Positions 6,650 to 7,763 of a stretch of DNA of 7,763 nucleotides are shown here, piece after piece (position 1 is the first letter of the stretch; each line of letters begins with the position of its first letter). The notes under the pieces were generated by a model, which was not told the DNA's origin, did no database searches, and saw only the letters and a program-made list of their open reading frames with translations. Origin of the DNA: Patescibacteria group bacterium. GTDB lineage: Bacteria > Patescibacteriota > Microgenomatia > UBA1400 > PJMF01. The DNA lies in contig JAHJBU010000016.1 in the NCBI GenBank assembly GCA_018813375.1, forward strand, positions 1 to 7,763, read 5' to 3'. The translations under genes were made by a program, and so were the position numbers.

Positions 6650-7013
6650 TTAGATTTTTGTTAAATCAACATTAGCTGCTTGCGTGATTAAATTCCAAAC
6701 TGCATTTTCATCCAATTCTGTTTTTACAGTAATACTAATTTGTGCTTTTTCACAACTATAGTCACTACCATAATGTGCGGTAAAAATTTGATCGTCCCAG
6801 CGTTGCATTTTTTCCCTAGATATAAACATTATTAAACCAAGCCTTATTGCTTTATTTACGGCTGTAACAACCTTTTTTTCAATTTAACCCATCAACTTGC
6901 CGGCGTAGGTATTTTGGAAGAGAAATTGTTAATCTATTATTGACACTAGTAAAAGTCGCTTGTTTTTTTATTGAATTTGCTTCTATTGAATTTACTTCTA
7001 TTGGGTTTGGCAT
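6650..7013 (-). pseudogene. Frameshifted small protein with ribbon-helix-helix-like start
   Basis: On the minus strand an ATG at 7013 opens 44 codons that include NNRLTISLPKYLRRQVDGLN and then meet TGA at 6879-6881. The frame one base over continues immediately as EKKVVTAVNKAIRLGLIMF and runs to a TAA at 6650-6652, giving a C-terminal part with MQRWDDQIFTAHYG, ISITVKTELDENAVW and NVDLTKI. Both halves have protein-like composition. Removing one A from TTAAATTGA joins them into a protein of roughly 115-120 residues (RRQVDGLIEKKVVTAVNKAI). The strand-helix-helix order of the first part resembles ribbon-helix-helix DNA-binding or antitoxin proteins; this is inference, without a family match. If the frames are separate genes, the second would be a 59-aa ORF starting at ATG 6829. 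It ends 11 bp from the end of radA, facing it. No Shine-Dalgarno site precedes 7013; TGATACCAT just upstream could be a -10 giving a leaderless message. A sequencing error is also possible. Confidence 0.55.
6970..6999 (-). repeat. 15-bp tandem repeat in the frameshifted gene
   Basis: Two adjacent 15-bp units differ at a single base (ATTGAATTTGCTTCT and ATTGAATTTACTTCT on the plus strand), and a partial third unit begins at 7000. On the minus strand they encode NSIEV and NSIEA near the N-terminus of the broken protein. The repeat preserves the reading frame. Confidence 0.75.
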
Positions 7014-7222
7014 TGTCAAAAATGGTATCAAAACCGCACCATTTCTGATAGTGATAAAAGAGGACAACTAGCTCTTTTTTTGTATACCGTTTCTGGCTAA
7101 CTTGAATGACTTTATTTTTATTTTTATTACTGCTTTTGGCTAAGGAGCGCGCACGGGAGTTGCTAGGGGAGATGGGGCTGTGAGGTCTAAAGTAAACGAC
7201 GATGTCCTCGAAGAAAGAGGTA
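7014..7222 (-). other. Possible decayed minus-strand coding sequence
   Basis: This stretch has no convincing gene but stays open on the minus strand, reading EDIVVYFRPHSPISP, then SNSRARSLAKSSNKN, then RYTKKELVVLFYHYQKWCGF. There is no usable in-frame start codon inside it, and the upstream continuation of the frame is antisense to the 66-aa gene. The repeated part (copy A versus copy B) differs by a 6-bp, frame-preserving gap, which hints at a coding past. The portion 7141-7200 is more GC-rich than its surroundings. It could equally be non-coding DNA with a chance open frame. Confidence 0.25.
7061..7144. repeat. Diverged direct repeat, copy A
   Basis: This segment aligns over about 80 bp with 7514-7592 in the same orientation. 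The best-matching core is TATACCGTTTCTGGCTAACT here and CATACCGTTCTCGGCTAACT in copy B. Differences are mostly C/T and G/A transitions, plus a 6-bp gap (one extra ATTTTT here). Read on the minus strand, copy A encodes SSNKNKNKVIQVSQKRYTKKEL, whose equivalent in copy B has one in-frame stop. Confidence 0.72.
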
Positions 7223-7234
7223 TTATGATATAAT
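7206..7234 (+). promoter_or_regulatory. Strong extended -10 promoter with overlapping small hairpin
   Basis: TGATATAAT at 7226-7234 is a perfect extended -10 element (TGnTATAAT). At 17-bp spacing the -35 slot is CCTCGA, a poor match, as is usual for extended -10 promoters. That slot forms the left arm of a small inverted repeat, CCTC (7206-7209) with GAGG (7217-7220) around a 7-base loop, which might be a protein-binding site. Transcription would start near 7241 and leave a leader of about 24 nt before the 66-aa gene. Confidence 0.7.
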
Positions 7235-7254
7235 TTGCGTATTAGTAAAAATGT

Positions 7255-7260
7255 AGGAGG
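7255..7260 (+). promoter_or_regulatory. Ribosome binding site of the 66-aa gene
   Basis: AGGAGG, a full anti-Shine-Dalgarno match, lies 4 nt before the ATG at 7265. It decides against the in-frame TTG at 7235, which would fall upstream of the predicted transcription start. Confidence 0.85.
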
Positions 7261-7264
7261 AAGT

Positions 7265-7465
7265 ATGCCTAGAGCAGAAGGCGATAATATAGGAGGGCGG
7301 ACACATGAGTCAGCGCGGGCAGAATTTAAATACTTGGTGAAGAGCGAACAAGAATTACATCCATCTCTTAGCTTAGAAAAAGCCGAAGAAAGAATAAGAA
7401 AACATATTGGTAGAGTCAACCGGGAATTGTTCATTTATTTACATAAATACGATCTAATTAATTAA
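7265..7465 (+). CDS. Hypothetical small charged protein, 66 aa
   Basis: I do not recognise this protein. It is highly charged and mostly helical in appearance, with no signal peptide or membrane helix and no cysteine. The first 15 residues (MPRAEGDNIGGRTHE) look flexible. Residues about 16-30 and 37-62 read as two amphipathic helices, the second rich in Glu, Lys and Arg (LSLEKAEERIRKHIGRVNREL). Such a two-helix design suits a small nucleic-acid- or protein-binding factor, but that is only inference. Expression signals are the best in the window: a perfect extended -10 and AGGAGG at proper spacing. It sits alone between the two copies of a diverged direct repeat, and a long antisense frame over it (to about 7434) is best seen as a shadow. 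Translation ends at TAA, and no clear terminator follows. Confidence 0.75.
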   Translation: MPRAEGDNIGGRTHESARAEFKYLVKSEQELHPSLSLEKAEERIRKHIGRVNRELFIYLHKYDLIN

Positions 7466-7486
7466 CTTAATTTTTAATTTAATGTC

Positions 7487-7495
7487 TGATAAAAT
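7487..7495 (+). promoter_or_regulatory. Possible orphan extended -10 promoter
   Basis: TGATAAAAT repeats exactly the element at 18-26, and both are preceded by TTAATTTTTAAT. Transcription would begin near 7502 and run through repeat copy B into the foldable block at 7611-7752. No coding frame of note follows, so if it is active its product may be an RNA. Confidence 0.35.
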
Positions 7496-7513
7496 AACTA
7501 TATTGTTCCTAGG

Positions 7514-7592
7514 TCGGATTATTTAGCTTTTTTTTTGCATACCGTTCTCGGCTAACTTAAATAATTTTATTTTTATTACTAGAGGGCTTAGA
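7514..7592. repeat. Diverged direct repeat, copy B
   Basis: This is the shorter and more decayed partner of 7061-7144. It keeps the TTAGCTTTTTTTTTGCATACC start, the GGCTAACTTAAAT middle and the TTTTATTTTTATTAC end, and lacks one ATTTTT unit. On the minus strand the equivalent peptide (SSNKNKII, stop, VSRERYAKKKL) is interrupted by TAA in place of CAA. Confidence 0.7.
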
Positions 7593-7610
7593 AAAAACCA
7601 CAAAAGTCTA

Positions 7611-7752
7611 AAAAAGATAATTAAACTCTTAGTAAGACCGTTGAGCGAACGTCAATTTATTGGTCTTAAATTACAAGTAAAACTTTAAGATAGTGAGCTC
7701 CCGAGGTGGAGAAGGCGCCACCGTGTCGAAACTAGAGATTAATTATCTTTTT
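7611..7752 (+). ncRNA. Candidate structured RNA closed by a long inverted repeat
   Basis: A perfect 14-bp inverted repeat closes the block: AAAAAGATAATTAA (7611-7624) with TTAATTATCTTTTT (7739-7752). It extends inward by CTCT/AGAG and TAG/CTA with a bulge. Inside are two further helices. One is TAAGACC (7633-7639) with GGTCTTA (7662-7668), topped by TTGA/TCAA around a 7-base loop GCGAACG. The other is CGAGGTGG (7702-7709) with CCACC (7718-7722) and TCG (7726-7728), around AGAAGGCG. Together they form a three-way junction with a linker at 7669-7701. The 3' half (7691-7732) is clearly GC-richer than the AT-rich flanks, a common sign of structured RNA in such genomes. I could not match it to tRNA, tmRNA, SRP RNA, RNase P RNA, 6S, or a riboswitch. 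The strand is uncertain; plus is chosen because of the promoter-like element at 7487. A small mobile element with terminal inverted repeats is an alternative. Confidence 0.45.
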
Positions 7753-7763
7753 AAACTAAATAC

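Noticed and set aside
6625..6662. AAAACTTTAGTTTT followed by T-rich DNA as a terminator for radA
   Set aside because: The palindrome is all A/T plus one C/G pair with a two-base loop, too weak and tight for an intrinsic terminator.
6946..7434. A 162-codon minus-strand open frame covering the 66-aa gene and repeat A
   Set aside because: Its first third is antisense to a gene with a strong promoter and ribosome site and has an atypical Cys/Ser/Leu-rich composition. Only the part below about 7222 is kept, as a possible relic.
7061..7592. Template/variable repeat pair of a diversity-generating retroelement
   Set aside because: Differences between the copies are general transitions and a 6-bp gap, not changes limited to adenines, and there is no reverse transcriptase or target gene ending in either copy.
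7619..7745. Minus-strand TAGTTTCGACACGG resembling the tmRNA GGUUUCGACA element
   Set aside because: The block is far too short for one-piece tmRNA, with no tag reading frame, no TTCRA T-loop beside the acceptor helix and no CCA end.

Overview
The window looks like a chromosomal fragment from a small-genome, AT-leaning bacterium, most likely of the candidate phyla radiation (Patescibacteria). This placement is inference. It rests on the gene set (a multidomain VanW-type wall protein, a solute-binding protein anchored by an internal transmembrane helix, a short HTH-nucleotidyltransferase protein, a stand-alone RfaE2/TagD-like nucleotidyltransferase and RadA), the tight packing, and the weak or absent Shine-Dalgarno sites on the long genes. 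TGG encodes Trp throughout, the long frames contain no in-frame TGA, and one gene ends in TGA, so the standard bacterial code is assumed.

Region 1 (1-2132): a small orphan gene (81 aa, clear Shine-Dalgarno site) runs convergently into a 596-aa membrane-anchored VanW-family protein on the minus strand. The VanW gene starts back-to-back with the next gene, across only about 30 bp.

Region 2 (2133-6638): four plus-strand genes follow. They are a family 1 solute-binding protein with a proline-rich cytoplasmic N-terminus and a membrane anchor, an HTH-nucleotidyltransferase protein 4 bp downstream, a cytidylyltransferase-like protein overlapping it by ATGA, and RadA after 42 bp. The first three look like one transcription unit. 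The VanW and solute-binding proteins probably both act at the outer face of the membrane. RadA is a housekeeping DNA-repair protein.

Region 3 (6639-7763): this is a looser, accessory-like tract. It holds a minus-strand small protein with a ribbon-helix-helix-like start that is broken by one frameshift, a pair of diverged direct repeats of about 80 bp, and a 66-aa orphan gene between them with an excellent extended -10 promoter and AGGAGG site. At the window end there is a strongly foldable, locally GC-rich block closed by a 14-bp inverted repeat, a candidate structured RNA that I cannot assign to a known family. If the window holds something undescribed, regions 3 and the anchored solute-binding protein are the best places to look.
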